Under the pieces are notes generated by a model that was not told the DNA's origin, ran no database searches, and saw only the letters and a program-made list of their open reading frames with translations. A stretch of 64,000 bases of DNA, from positions 339,460,322 to 339,524,321 of the forward strand of contig NC_077230.1 in NCBI RefSeq assembly GCF_027887165.1, written 5' to 3'. Position 1 is the first letter of the stretch; every line of letters starts with the position of its first letter. Of the stretch, positions 34,268 to 45,737 are shown one piece after another. The DNA is from Monodelphis domestica (taxonomy: Eukaryota; Chordata; Mammalia; Didelphimorphia; Didelphidae). The position numbers and the translations under genes were made by a program.

Positions 34268-36232
34268 ATGAGAGGAGCAAAAGCGCAGGCAACTACAGGG
34301 AGTAAAGAAGGGCTAAATATGAGCAAAAAACAGAAAAAGAAAAAAGAAATTACAATCGACAGCTTCTATCTAGGCAATAAACAACGAGCAAATCTAACAA
34401 AGAAGGATGAAGAAACACCAAACAAAAGCACAGAAACTCCAACGAATTGGATACAGGCTTTGGAAGAACTCAAAATAAATTCAAAACACAATTAAGAGAG
34501 GCTGAAGACAACTGGGAAAAGAACTTAAAAAGCAAGATAAGTCATCTGGAAACAGAGGCACCTGAACTAAAACAAGAAAATAGTGTCTTGAAAGCCAAGA
34601 TTAATAAGCTTGAAAAGGAGTCAAAGGAGATGAAAGATCAGAAGGAGAAGGATGTTCAAAAAGCCAGGGATAAAATTCATTGTTTAAAATCCAGAGTACA
34701 ACAACTAGAAGCAAGCAACTTCACAAGGCAGCAGGAAACTATAAAACAAAATCAAAAGAATGAAAAAATTGAGGAAAATGTGAAGCACCTCATTCACAAA
34801 ACAGAAGATTTAGAAAATTGGTCCAGGAGAGACAACTTAAGAATCATTGGTCTACTGGAAGACCATGACAAAAGAAAAAGCCTGGACATCTTACCACAGG
34901 AAATTATCCAAGAAAATTGCCCTGATATTCTAGAACAAGAGAGAAAAGTAGAGATTGAAAGAATCCACAGATCACCTCCTGTACTTAATCCCCAGCTGAC
35001 AGCACTCAGGAATGTTATAGCCAAATTCAAGAACTATCAGACAAAGGAAAAAATATTACTAGCTGCCAAGAAGCCATTCAGATACCAAGGAACTACAGTG
35101 AGGATAACACAGGATCTGGCTGCATCTACACTGAAGGACTGAAAGGCATGGAATATGACATTCCAGAAATCAAGGGAACTGGGTCTTGTGAATCTTAAAA
35201 CTGCTTAGACTCTACTTCAGAAGATTTGATTAAGCTATTCCCCATTTTTAACAATGGAGGTACTTGGTCAGGAATGTATTGAGAACTTTTAAAATTACTC
35301 CACCCTATTCAGACAGTGCCTTAGGGGAAGATAAAGTTTAAAATTCCTGACTGAACAATGAAAAGTCCCTAACTCATACTTATAGTAAAGCTAGAACCTT
35401 AAGCTAGGTCTATTTTTAGATCTAATAAAAAAAAGGTGCTAACTACCTATAAAGGTTAAATTAATCACTAAAAAGTCAAGCAACTTATAAAAGGCAAGCT
35501 TAACAAAAGAGGTGAAGTACTCAGAAGATATAATCTACCCAGAGAAGGTGAGAACTAAAGAGTGGTGAGAATTAAAAATGGGCAGTCCTGGGGAAAAGCG
35601 TCTACTATGATTGGTAGAAGTAAAAATTTAGGGGAGGTGACATAAGAAAAAATTCTCTTTAAAAGGAGGTCAATTGAATTCAGTTGGGACTCTGAACTCA
35701 GTTCAGTTGGGAAGTTGAATTGGAGGAGGGGTTCAAGAGTTCAGTGTAGGACTGGAGCTTGCTTGAGACAATCTTGTGGTGAGTGATAAAGACTGACTCA
35801 CTCTCCCTTAGGCTCACCTTTTCTACTATTTTCTCTTTCTCTCTCTCTCTCTCCTTCCCTTAATTCCTTCATTTGGATTAATTAAAATCTCCATAAGACC
35901 CAGCTGACTTGGGTATTTTCATATTTGGGAATTTTCCCATGGCGACCACTTAATTTTAGATTTTAAATCAAGACACTAAAATTATCTTTACAGTTTGGCC
36001 AAAACCTTTACAGTTTTGGCAATTCACAGTCTTGGCAAACCACATTTTCACAGTTACAGTCTACAACCAAGAATCAACTACCCAGCAAAACTGACTATAA
36101 TCTTACAAGGAGAAAGTATGGTCATTTAACAAAATAGAAGAATTCCAAGCATTTGCAAGGAAAAGACCAGACCTGAACAGAAAATTTGATGCCCAAACAC
36201 AGAACTCAAGGGAATCATCAAAAGGTAATTAA
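34268..36232 (+). pseudogene. L1 ORF1, broken and interrupted by a solo LTR
   Basis: ORF1 reads from about 34268 (KKQKKKKEITIDSFYL region) and shifts frame at about 34485. It then runs through a long coiled coil (34500-34790) and the RRM signature (ENWSRRDNLRIIGLLE, about 34810-34855) to ALRNVIAKFKNYQTKEKIL and a TGA at 35140-35142. The rest of the C-terminal domain resumes beyond the LTR (36059-36232: LTIILQGESMVI-like, then RKRPDLNRKFDAQTQNS and TAA). Confidence 0.85.
35187..36058 (+). mobile_element. Solo LTR of an endogenous retrovirus (fossil)
   Basis: An 872-bp block starting TGTGAATC and ending CAGTTACA, flanked by a 4-bp target duplication GTCT (35183-35186 and 36059-36062), inserted in L1 ORF1. 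A pyrimidine-rich CT run and an ATTAAAATCTCCATAA segment followed by CATGGCGACC match, in order, the LTR at 53962-54975, so the two belong to one family or to close relatives. The 4-bp duplication fits a class I (gamma-like) element. No internal region is present. It is younger than the host L1. Confidence 0.85.
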
Positions 36233-36984
36233 GAAGGGCGGGGGGGGGGGGGGGGGGACAAAACAAAACAAGAAAAACAAACTTTTTTTTAAGAGACACA
36301 ATAAGTTTAAATGATATGTATTGATATAAGAAAAGAGGACATTGGTAACTCTTAAAAATTGTTACTATCACCTGGGTAGCTAGAAGAATTATACTTAGAG
36401 GGAATAGTAACAAACTGTAAAGGATGAAATGCCAAGACATAAATATGTATATAGGTATATGTATGCATAAATGTATATATACAAATATATATACAACTAG
36501 AGCTAAAAAAGAGGTTAATACTAAGAGAAATGGGAAAAGAAACAAAAGGGGGTAAATTTATATGTCACAAAGAAGCTCATGGTGGGAGTGGGGAGAACAT
36601 CAATACACTGGAAGGGTAAAGAGGTTGGAGATAAGAAATACTCAATTCTTATGTGCATTGAAATTGACTCAAAGAGGGAAGAACAATCAAATACATTGGG
36701 GCAGAGAATTGATTTGTGACCTATAGGGAAGTAGAAGGGTAACAAATGGACTGGTAGGGAGGGAAGCAATACAAGGGAGGAAGAGGGTGGGGGGTAGTTT
36801 AAAAAGCCTGTAAAGAAAATAAGAGGGGAATAAGAAGGGGGGGGTAGAAAGGGAAGTAAAATAAGGGTGGAAATTAGGGGGACTGATTAAAAACAAAACA
36901 TTGGTGTAGAAGGAAATAATAAAAGAATAAAAGGCAGGACTGGAAGTAGAAATAAAAATACTGGGAAATACACAGCTGGTAATC
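36233..36984 (+). other. L1 inter-ORF spacer with G-run and polypurine tract
   Basis: About 0.75 kb lies between the ORF1 stop (36230-36232) and the first conserved ORF2 residues. It begins with an 18-base G run (36240-36257) and includes a purine-rich tract at about 36770-36900. It corresponds to the spacer in the other L1. Confidence 0.7.
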
Positions 36985-39900
36985 ACAACTCTGAATGTGA
37001 ATGGAATGAACTCATCCATAAAAAGCAAGCCAATAGAAGAATGGATTAGAATCCAAAACCCTACCATATGCTGTCTATAAGAAACACACATGAGGAAGGT
37101 AGACAGGCATAGGGTAAAAGTAAGAGAATGGAGCCAAATATATTGGGCATCAACTGATAAAAAGAAGGTAGGAGTCACAATCATGATAAAGTAAAAATAG
37201 ATCTAGTCAAAAGAGATAAGGAAGGTAATTACATCCTGATAAAAGGCAGTATAGACAATGAGGAAATGTCAGTACTCAACATTCATGCACCAAATGACAT
37301 AGCATCCAAATTTTTAAAGGAGAAACTAGTGGAGCTCAAGGATGAAATAGACAGAAAAACTATACTAGTGGGAGACCTGAACCTTCCCTTATCAGAACTA
37401 GATAAATCAAAACAAAAAATAAATAAGAAAAAGGTAAGAGAAGCGAATGAAATCTTAGAAAAATTAGAGTTAGTAGATATATGGAGAAAAATAAATAGGG
37501 ACAAAAAGGAATACACCTTCTTTTCAGCATCACATGGTACATTCACAAAGACTGACCATGTACTAAGGCATAAAAACATTGCAAACAAGTGCAAAACAAC
37601 AGAAATAATAAATGCAACCTTCTCAGACCACAATGTAATGAAAATAATAATTAGTAAGGGAACATGGAGAGACAAATAAAAAATTAATTGGAAACTAAAC
37701 AATATGATTCTCCAAAATCAGTTAGTTAAAGAACAAATCATAGAAACAATTAATAATTTCATTGAAGAAAATGACAATGATGAGACATCCTTTCAAAATC
37801 TATGGGATGCAGCTAAAGTAGTACTTAGGGGGAAATTTATATCCTTGAGTTCATATATTAACAAATTAGAGAGGGCAGAGGTCAATGAATTGGGCATGCA
37901 AATTAAAAAACTAGAAAGTGAACAAATTAAAAAAATCCTTAGGTGAAGACTAAATTAGAGATCCTAAAAATCAAAGGAGAAATTAAAAAAAATTGAAATT
38001 CAAAGAATTATTGATTTAATAAATAAGACTAGAAGCTGGTACTTAAAAAAACCAAATAAAACAGACAAAGTACTGGTCAATCTAATTAAAAAAGGAAAGA
38101 AGAAAACCAAATTGACAGTATCCAAAATGAAAAGGGAGACTTCACCTCTAATGCAGAAGAAATTAAAGCAATCATTAAAAACTATTATGCCCAATTATAT
38201 GGCAATAAATATGGCAATCTAGGTGATATGGATGAATATTTACAAACATATAAATTGCCTAGACTAACAGAGGAAGAAATAGACTACCTAATCAACCCCA
38301 TATCAGAAAAAGAAATTGAACAAGCCATCAAAGAATTCCCTAAGACAAAATCCTCTGGACCATGTGGATTCACAAATGAATTCTATCAAACATTCAAAGA
38401 ACAACTAATGCCAATATTATACAAACTATTTGACAGAATCAGCAAAGAAGGAGTTCTACCAAATTCCTTTTATGACACAAATATGGTACTGATTCCAAAG
38501 CCAGGCAGGTCAAAAACAGAGAAAGAAAACTATAGACCAATCTCCTTAATGAATATAGATGCAAAAATCTTAAATACAATACTAGCAAAAAGACTCCAGC
38601 AAGTCATCACAAGGGTTATTCACTATGACCTAGGTAGGATTCATACCAGGAATGCAAAGATGGTTCAATATTAGGAAAACCATTCACATAATTGATCATA
38701 TCAATAAGCAAACCAACAAAAATCAAATGATTATCTCAATAGATGCAGAAAAAGCCTTTGACAAAATACAACACCCATTCCTATTAAAAACACTAGAAAG
38801 CATAGGAATAAAAGGGCCTTTTCTAAGAATAATAAACAGTATATATCTAAAACCATCAGCAAACATCACCTGCAATGGGGATAAACTAGAAGCCTTCCCA
38901 ATAAGATCATCAGTGAAACAAAGATGCCCATTATCACCTCTATTATTTAACATTGTACTAGAACCACTAGTAGTAGCAATTAGAGAAGAAAAAGAAATTG
39001 AAGGTATTAAAATAGGCAATGAGGAGATCAAGCTATCACTCTTCACAGGTGATATGATGGTCTATTTAAAGAATCCTAGAGAATCAACTAAAAAGCTAGT
39101 CAAAATAATCGACAACTTTAGCAAAGTTGCAGAATACGAAAGAAACCCACATAAGTCATCAGCATTTCTACATATTTCCAAAACATCTCAGCAGCAAGAA
39201 TTAGAAAGAGAAATTCCATTTAAAATCACCCTACATAATATAAAATACTTAGGAATCTATCTGCCGAGACAAACACAGGAACTATATCAGTGGTTCTCAA
39301 CCTTTCTAATGCCATGACCCCGCAATACAGTTCTTCATGTTGCAGTGACCCCAACCCAACAAATTATTTTGGTGGCTACTTCAAAACTGTAATTTTGCTA
39401 CAGTTATGATTCAGAATGTAAATACCTGATATGCATTATATATTCTCATTGCTACAAACTGAGAGGTTGAGAACCGCTGAACTATAGGAACACTCTTACT
39501 ATACAAAACACTCTTCACACAAACTATACAAAACACTCTCCACACAATTAAAACTAGATCTAAACAATTGGAAAAACATTGATTGCTCATGGGTAGGAAG
39601 AGCTAACATAATAAAAATGACAATCCTACCCAAATTAATTTACTTATTTAGTGCCATATCCATTGAACTACCAAAAATTTTTCTACTGAATTAGAAAAAA
39701 ACCATAACAAAGTTCATTTGGAAGAACAAAAGATCAAGGATATCCAGGGAAATCATAAAAAAAAATGTGGAGGACTTGCAGTCCCTGATCTCAAACTATA
39801 CTATAAAGCAGTGGTCATTAAAATAATTTGGTACTGGCTAAGAGACAGAAAGGAGGATCAGTGGAATAGAGTTGGGTTAAGTGACCTCAGCAAGACACTC

Positions 39901-40916
39901 TATGATAAGCTCAAAGATCCCAGCTTTTGGGTCCAAAACCCCCTATTTGATAAAGACTGCTGGGAAAATTGGAAGATAGAATGGGAGAGATTAGGTTTGG
40001 ATCAACATCTCACACTCTACACCAAGATAAACTCAGAATGGGTGAATGACTTGAATATAAAGAAGGAAACTATAAGTAAATTAGGTGAACACTGAATAGT
40101 ATACATGACAGACCTCTGAGAAAGGAAAGATTTTAAAACCAAGCAAGTGCTAGAAAAAAATCACAAAATGTAAAATAAATAATTTTGATTATATTAAATT
40201 AAAAATGTTTTGTATAAACAAAATCAATGCAACCAAAATTAGATGGGAAGCAACAAATTGGGAAATAATCTTCATAACAGAAACCTCTGACAAAGGTCTA
40301 ATTACTCAATTTTATAAAAAGCTAAATCAATTATACAAAAAATCAAGCCACCTCCAATTGATAAATGGTCAAGGGACATGAATAGGAATTTTCAGTTAAA
40401 GAAATCAAAACTATTAATAAGCACATGAAAAAGTGCTCTAAATCTCTTATAATCAGAGAGATGCAAATCAAAACAACTCTGAGGTATCACCTCATGCCTA
40501 GCAGATTGGCTAACATGACAGCTATGGAAAGTAATGAATGCTGGAGGGGATGTGGCAAAGTAGGGACATTAATGCATTGCTGGTGGAGTTGTGAATTGAT
40601 CCAAGCATTCTGGAGGGCAATTTGGAACTATGCCCAAAGGGCAATAAAAGAATATCTGCCCTTTGATCCAGCCATAGCACTGCTGGGTCTGTACCCCAAA
40701 GAGATAAGGGACAAAAAGACTTGTACAAAAATATTCATAGCTGCGCTTTTTGTGGTGGCCAAAAATTGGAAAATGAGGGGATGCCCTTCAATTGAGGAAT
40801 GGCTGAACCAATTGTGGTATCTGTTGGTGATGGAATACTATTGTGCTCAATGGACTAATAAACTGGAGGAATTCCATGGGAATTGGACAGGTCTTCAGGA
40901 ATTGATGCAGAGTTAA
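36985..40916 (+). pseudogene. L1 ORF2, multiply broken
   Basis: Endonuclease: TLNVNGMNSS at about 36990, IQNPTICCL then a stop before ETHM, ILVGDLNLPLSELDKS at about 37353-37400, and FSDHNVMKI. Reverse transcriptase: [39 protein letters not shown] (about 38530-38586), [16 protein letters not shown] (about 38735), SLFTGDMMVYL (catalytic Ala-Asp replaced by Thr-Gly), then interruption by the hAT at 39288. C-terminal part: [14 protein letters not shown], and later [16 protein letters not shown] and a block ending LQELMQS at 40916. At least six frame breaks or stops separate these pieces. Confidence 0.88.
39288..39479. mobile_element. SPIN-like non-autonomous hAT transposon, with 8-bp target duplication
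   Basis: A 192-bp element starting CAGTGGTTCTCAACCTTTC and ending GAGAGGTTGAGAACCGCTG; the 16-bp terminal inverted repeats differ at one position. The interior ('atgccatgaccccgcaatac', 'ttttggtggctacttcaaaa', 'ctgtaattttgctacagtta') follows the recalled SPIN non-autonomous consensus. It is flanked by 8-bp duplications AACTATAT (39280-39287) and AACTATAG (39480-39487). It sits in L1 ORF2 and so is younger than that L1. The hAT class is near certain; the SPIN name is probable. Confidence 0.85.
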
Positions 40917-41318
40917 AGGAACAGAACCAGAAGAACACTGTACACAGAGACAGATACACTGTGGTACAATAGAATGTAATGGACTTCTTTAGTGGCAATG
41001 CAGTGATCCTGAACAACTTGGAGGGATCTACAAGAAAGAACACAATCCACATTCAGAGGAAAAACTGTGGGAGTAGAAACACAGAAGAAAAACAACTGGG
41101 TCAAGGGGATATGATTGGGGATATAGACTCTAAATGAACATCCTAATGCAAACACCAACAACATGGAAATAGGTTTTGATCAAGGACACATGTAATACCC
41201 AGTAAAACTGCATGTTAGCTACAGGAAGGGTGGGGGGAAGGAAGGGAGGGAAGGAATATGATTCTTGTAACCAAGGAATAATGTTCTAAATTGACTAAAC
41301 AAATTAATTACTTTAAAA
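40917..41318 (+). other. L1 3'UTR and A-rich end
   Basis: Follows the ORF2 stop with 'gaacactgtacacagagacag', then a G-rich patch ('gggtggggggaaggaaggga', about 41228) and a short A run next to the right target duplication. Confidence 0.75.
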
Positions 41319-41526
41319 AAAAAGCTCACATCTGAATAATCAAAAAGCACGTGGTCTGTGCTTGGTTCCTGGCAAAGAAGCAAGGCAGATTGTTCCTGAC
41401 CAAGAAGATATGCCCTTTGTGGGGAAGAGTTCTTATGGAGAATCTTGGAGTGATGGTGCCTTTTTTGCAACATACAGACTATGAATAAACCTAGTATACT
41501 CCTCCCCCAACAACATTTTCCTTTTA

Positions 41527-41722
41527 AGGGGGCAGCTGAGTGGTTCAGTAGAGTGAGAGCCAGGCCTAAAGACGGGAGGTACTAGGTTTAAATCTGGCCT
41601 CAGACACTTCCTAGCTGTGTGACCCTATTTCTTAACCCCCACAGCCTAGCTCTGACCAGTCTTCTGTCTTGGAACCAATACATAGTATTGGTTCCAAGAC
41701 AGAAGGTAAGAGTTTAAAAAAA
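41527..41722 (+). mobile_element. SINE1-type CORE-SINE
   Basis: 'gggggcagctgagtggttca', 'ggcctcagacacttcctagc', a tail with 'gtcttggaaccaatacatag' and a poly(A) run. A small deletion lies in the CORE. Confidence 0.88.
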
Positions 41723-42889
41723 ATTTCCCTTGCTAACACAACCTACTTATAGGAAAATATATCTAGGTCCTTGTTGTTTTGTGTTTGACCACTGTATGCA
41801 TGATTGAATTTATGAAGACCAATGTTCTTATATTATGGGAAAAGCTAGTTTAGGGAACTGTAGGAAACACTGTAGGAAATACTAGACATTCCCAATTCTT
41901 TATGTCTTCAATTTGCACTCATGCATCCTTGATTTGGAGGAAAGGAGATGTCATTCCTACTAGAAGGTGAAGATTTCTCTCTTCTATTCCACCCCCCCCA
42001 ACAAAAAAGGTGCTTGCTTTTTGCTATCATGGAGGTCATCTCTGCTTCATTCAAAACATAAAATCATTAAAGGAAGGGACTATTTCATATTTTATTTTGT
42101 CTCCAGTTTTATAGCACAAAATAAACAATAGATGCTTCTAGATTTCAGTCATCTGCCTTCTACCTGCAATGTGTTAGGTGAAAACGTTACAAAGAAGCGT
42201 AGGATATAGACTCTGTTCTCAAAGAACTTATGATATAATGGGAAGCACAAGTACACAAATACTTATGCTACAAGGGGAAATCAGTAAAGGAGAGATCCAG
42301 GGAAATTGTACACCTTTATTTGCCAATTAAACAAAACTTTTCTAGGAATGTGTCTATCAATAATTGGAAACAATCTGTCATAATTATATTTCTTATGCTG
42401 TAAAAGCTTTGAGATTTAGAGAATATTTTCAACAATCTGCAAAGATGAAAATTATCTGCATTTCATGGATAAGGAAACTGAAGCTCAGAAATGAAGTGAC
42501 TTGCTGAGGATGGCATAAGACAGAAAATTGATTATAAATACCTAGATGACCTAACTCCAAATTTAGGGCTCTTCCCAATATCGACATAAACTACTGACAC
42601 ACAAAGCAACACACCAGCTGTTCTGATGAACTGAGCCATCAATGATCATCAAAATCACTCATCAACTAATGAGAACCCTCATGACTATGAGAAAATCTGA
42701 ACTTTCTTCTTCATGCCAATTCCAAGGCTGGGGGCATTAGCTTGCTACCTAATAGTTCTTTCTGCTTTTGCAAATCTCACAAGGATAAAGATAGCAAAAG
42801 ATCCTTATCCTCTAAATTCTTGATTTCCATACGCTTTTAACCTCTCCTCATATCCTTCTCTGGCACTTTCTTAAATGACAAAGATTCAA
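41723..42889. other. Intergenic between the L1 and INTS4
   Basis: A MIR-type antisense piece lies at about 42455-42600 ('aggaaactgaagctcagaaa'). Otherwise unassigned; no gene recognised. Confidence 0.5.
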
Positions 42890-43312
42890 TAGGTGGCATC
42901 CTCTCTTCCGTCCCACCTACAACGATTTCCCTCTGGGGTTCCAGGACCATTCCCATCTCAGGAACTCACTCACTTAGAGCGGTCCTGCTCAGAGTTCCAG
43001 GGGCAGATCCGGCTCCTCGTTTTCCCGCTCGCTCCAAATTTAGTTACGCCCCACGAACTCTCATCCAATTACCACCCGCCGCGGTCCTCCGCACTCGTTC
43101 ACTGGCTTTCTGCCCAACTAAGCCCCGCCCCTTCCCCCCCAGCTACCTCTCCACCTCTTCCCGCGTCCTCTCTATCCCCTTGTTTTCATTCCCCTAGTCG
43201 CACGAGGCTCAACTTTTTCTGGGAGGGGGAAAGAGGAGCGGCGGGAGACCTAGAAGGGTGGGAGGGAGACGGAGAAGAACAGCACATTCTTCGCGCCACG
43301 CCTCCTTCCCCG

Positions 43313-43327
43313 TTGCATTGTGGGATA
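43313..43327 (-). promoter_or_regulatory. ZNF143 (Staf)-type binding motif in the INTS4 promoter
   Basis: The complement reads TATCCCACAATGCAA, a good fit to the Staf/ZNF143 core CCCACAATGC. ZNF143 is an established activator of snRNA genes and many housekeeping promoters. Binding here is inferred from the motif alone. Confidence 0.55.
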
Positions 43328-43489
43328 CTGGCGTTCTGGTTCTACCTTCGTCCTCCCCTTCCCTTCACCGCCCGCGAGCCTCGGGGCTCTTCCTAGGCTG
43401 GGGAGGACCGGCTGAGGCTACGGCGGCCGTGAAGGGCCGCCCAGAAGAGAAAGGAGGCCGTGGGGGTGCTGTTTGCCCCAGCTGCCGCC

Positions 43490-43543
43490 ATGGCCGCGCA
43501 CCTCAAGAAGCGGGTGTATGAAGAGTTCACCAAGGTCGTCCAG
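43490..43543 (+). CDS. INTS4: INTS4, coding exon 1
   Basis: Encodes MAAHLKKRVYEEFTKVVQ from an ideal Kozak context (gccgccATGG) and ends CAG|GTAAAC, phase 0. The peptide is identical, as recalled, to the start of human INTS4. INTS4 is the HEAT-repeat scaffold of the Integrator complex. It binds the INTS9-INTS11 endonuclease pair to form the cleavage module that processes snRNA 3' ends and terminates paused RNA polymerase II transcripts in the nucleus. The gene runs on the same strand as KCTD14. Confidence 0.95.
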
Positions 43544-44265
43544 GTAAACGGCCCTTGGTTTGGGAGGCCACGGCAGCGGCCAGGGACCAGGGGCTACGAC
43601 TCCGGAGGGGAACACCGGCACCGAGGGGTTCTCTCGCAGGCCCCAAGGTAGTCGGGACACCCGGGTCGCAGTTCTTCAGCCAACTCTCTGATCCCTTTTC
43701 TGGACCTCAGTTTATTCCTCTCTAAAATGGGCTCAGCGATCCTCCCATTGCCTTCTTGTCAGGGCTGTGGTGAGTGAGGGTTGTAGGAACTGACATGGGT
43801 GGATCTTACAGGCCCCCTGATCCAGCCCGTACTTGATCAAGAGTGTGTCCCGTTCCCGCCAGCTCTGATTCTTAGAAAGTTCAGGCTTACATCAAAGTCT
43901 AAAACATGTAGTCAGTAAACATGCGCCCTCCTATATACAGGCTCAAGAGAAGATAACGAGGTCCAAAGCACTGCCCTCTCCGCTCAACGATCTCTCTCTG
44001 TAGTGAGGGAATGACACGCAGCCCCATACATTCTCTGGGCCTCAGTCAATTTATCTCTAATATGGGTGGATTGTACCAGCTGACCTGCGAGGCCCTTCTA
44101 ACCCAAAGCCATGGGCTCAGTAATCCAGATGGATTGAAGATAATTCTAGAGACATTTATTAGGTACTTTTGGTAGGGCAGGCAGATACAAAGACCAAAGC
44201 TACTTGGTCTCTGAACTGAAAGTTTGTATTTTATTGGATGAAAAGAACAGTACAAACAAGAGTAG

Positions 44266-44450
44266 GTAGGGAGTAGCTAGGTGATTCAATGGAAACCAGC
44301 CCAGGCCTAGAGATGGGATGTCCTGAGTTCAAATCTAACCTGACAATCTTAACTGTGTGACCCTGGACAAGTCATTTAACAGCCTAACCCTTACTATTTT
44401 GCTTTGGAACCATAATATTGATTCTAAGAGGGAAGGTAAGAGCTTAAAAA
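44266..44450 (+). mobile_element. SINE1-type CORE-SINE, INTS4 intron 1
   Basis: 'ctaggtgattcaatgg', 'gatgtcctgagttcaaatct', 'aactgtgtgaccctggacaa', a tail 'ttgctttggaaccataatat' and an A-rich end. Moderately diverged. Confidence 0.8.
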
Positions 44451-44824
44451 ATAAGAATAGATACAAAGTATATGTAAAATAAAACAAAAAGGTAATTTTC
44501 CAGGTTATGGAGAAGAGAAACACTTACTCCTAAGAGGAAACAGAAGGGCCTCTTAATGGCCATTGATTTCGGCTTTGAAGGAAACTTGGGGTTTCAAGAG
44601 TTCATGTTGAGGAAGTAGAACATCCCTGGCATTGGGGGTTGGGAGTGGGCAATATAACTATAAGTGGAATATGGTGTATAGAGAGAACTGCATTTAGGGC
44701 AGTTTGCCTGAATTGTATTGGTGGGGGGGGGGGGGAGTGACATAATCAGCCTTAATATAGGCTACTACCAGGTGTTTAAAGCCTTTAAATACCAAGTATA
44801 GGAGTTTCTGTTTTATCTGAGAGG

Positions 44825-45025
44825 CAGCAAGGAGGGGGAAGGTAGGTGGCACAGTGTACAGAGTGTATAGAGCTTTGAGTCCGGAGGACCTGGGTTCAAA
44901 TGTGGCCTCAGATACTTTTAGCTGTTTGACCCTGGGCATGTTTCTTAATCTGGATTGTTAGCCCTTCCTGCTCTTCAGTCTTAGAATTGATACTAAGACC
45001 AAAGATAAGGATTAAAAAAAAATAT
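44825..45025 (+). mobile_element. SINE1-type CORE-SINE, INTS4 intron 1
   Basis: 'ggtaggtggcacagtgtaca', 'ggaggacctgggttcaaatg', 'gctgtttgaccctgggcatg', tail and poly(A). A G-run (about 44722-44733) lies 100 bp upstream. Confidence 0.8.
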
Positions 45026-45542
45026 GGGTTAGAGATCAGTCTAAATGTAGGAAGACCTATTAAGGTTTATAGTAGTCTAGACAAAAGGGAATGAGAGTCT
45101 AATTTAGGATGGCTGTGGGAGTGGTTAGAAGGGGACAGGTGGTAGGGATGTGGAGGTAGGATCAGCAAGACTTGTCAGCTAATTAGATGAGGTTAGGGTC
45201 AGAGAAAGGGAGATATTAAAAATGAGCCAGGAACAAAGATGCTAACATACCATTGTGATCTGAGTTTTAAATAGTGAATAAACATATTAGAAAAATATTT
45301 TTAAAAATGTAAAAATTGTCATGTGAGGTCTGAGAGGGGAAGATCATTTCATGGAGTTAGGTAGCAGGCCTTTACTGGGTGCTTTCTAATGTGCCAGGCA
45401 CTGCTAATCACTAGAGATAAAAAGAATATATAAAATTTGACCATTCATCTGTAATGTAGTCTTAGAGAACTGCCTGAAGATATTTTTAAAATTAAGTTTC
45501 TTATTTTTCTTCACCAAGATAATCTGCTTTAATCCATTACAG

Positions 45543-45737
45543 CAACAACATGAAGAGATTGCAACCAAAAAGCTCCGCCTGACAAAACCAAGTAAATCTG
45601 CAGCACTTCACATAGATCTGTGCAAAGCCACTTCACCAGCAGATGCCTTGCAGTATCTCCTTCAATTTGCTCGGAAACCAGTGGAGGCAGAGAGTGTGGA
45701 GGGAGTGGTCAGAATTCTCTTAGAACATTATTATAAG
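45543..45737 (+). CDS. INTS4: INTS4, coding exon 2
   Basis: The acceptor is cattacag|CAACAACAT and the donor TATAAG|GTGAGG; 195 bp, phase 0 at both ends. It encodes 65 residues starting QQHEEIATKKLRLTKPSKSA and ending RILLEHYYK, with DLCKATSPADALQYLLQFA in between. This is near identical to recalled human INTS4, except that the first residues (QQH) replace a shorter PQ, an apparent one-residue length difference at the splice junction. The segment holds the conserved basic N-terminal stretch and the first helices of the HEAT array. Confidence 0.95.

Larger units (their letters stand above)
33640..41318 (+). mobile_element. L1 LINE, full-length, with two nested insertions
   Basis: Bounded by a 16-bp target duplication, AAAAAGCTCACATTTG at 33624-33639 and AAAAAGCTCACATCTG at 41319-41334 (one mismatch). 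The 5' end GAGGGGAATCAAGATG matches the other L1. Order: 5'UTR to about 34267, ORF1, spacer, ORF2, then a 3'UTR to the A-rich end. A solo LTR (35187-36058) and a SPIN-like hAT (39288-39479) are inserted, so the L1 itself is about 6.6 kb. It is older than the L1 at 1-4927: many stops and shifts, and the catalytic FADD reads FTGD. It lies between KCTD14 and INTS4. Confidence 0.95.
42890..43720 (+). promoter_or_regulatory. INTS4: CpG island and promoter of INTS4
   Basis: CpG-rich and GC-rich, centred on 43000-43650, containing INTS4 exon 1 and the first bases of intron 1. No TATA box is seen. A ZNF143-type site lies about 165 bp upstream of the ATG. Long open frames across this block (for example 42893-43396) arise from the low stop-codon density of GC-rich DNA. 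Confidence 0.8.

Noticed and set aside
42893-43396. 167-codon open frame upstream of INTS4
   Set aside because: Low stop density in a CpG island, proline/serine-rich composition, ends before the INTS4 ATG; no recognisable domain.
43258-43521. Open frames overlapping INTS4 exon 1 in other phases
   Set aside because: The intact MAAHLKKRVYEEF frame with a splice donor is clearly the real one.
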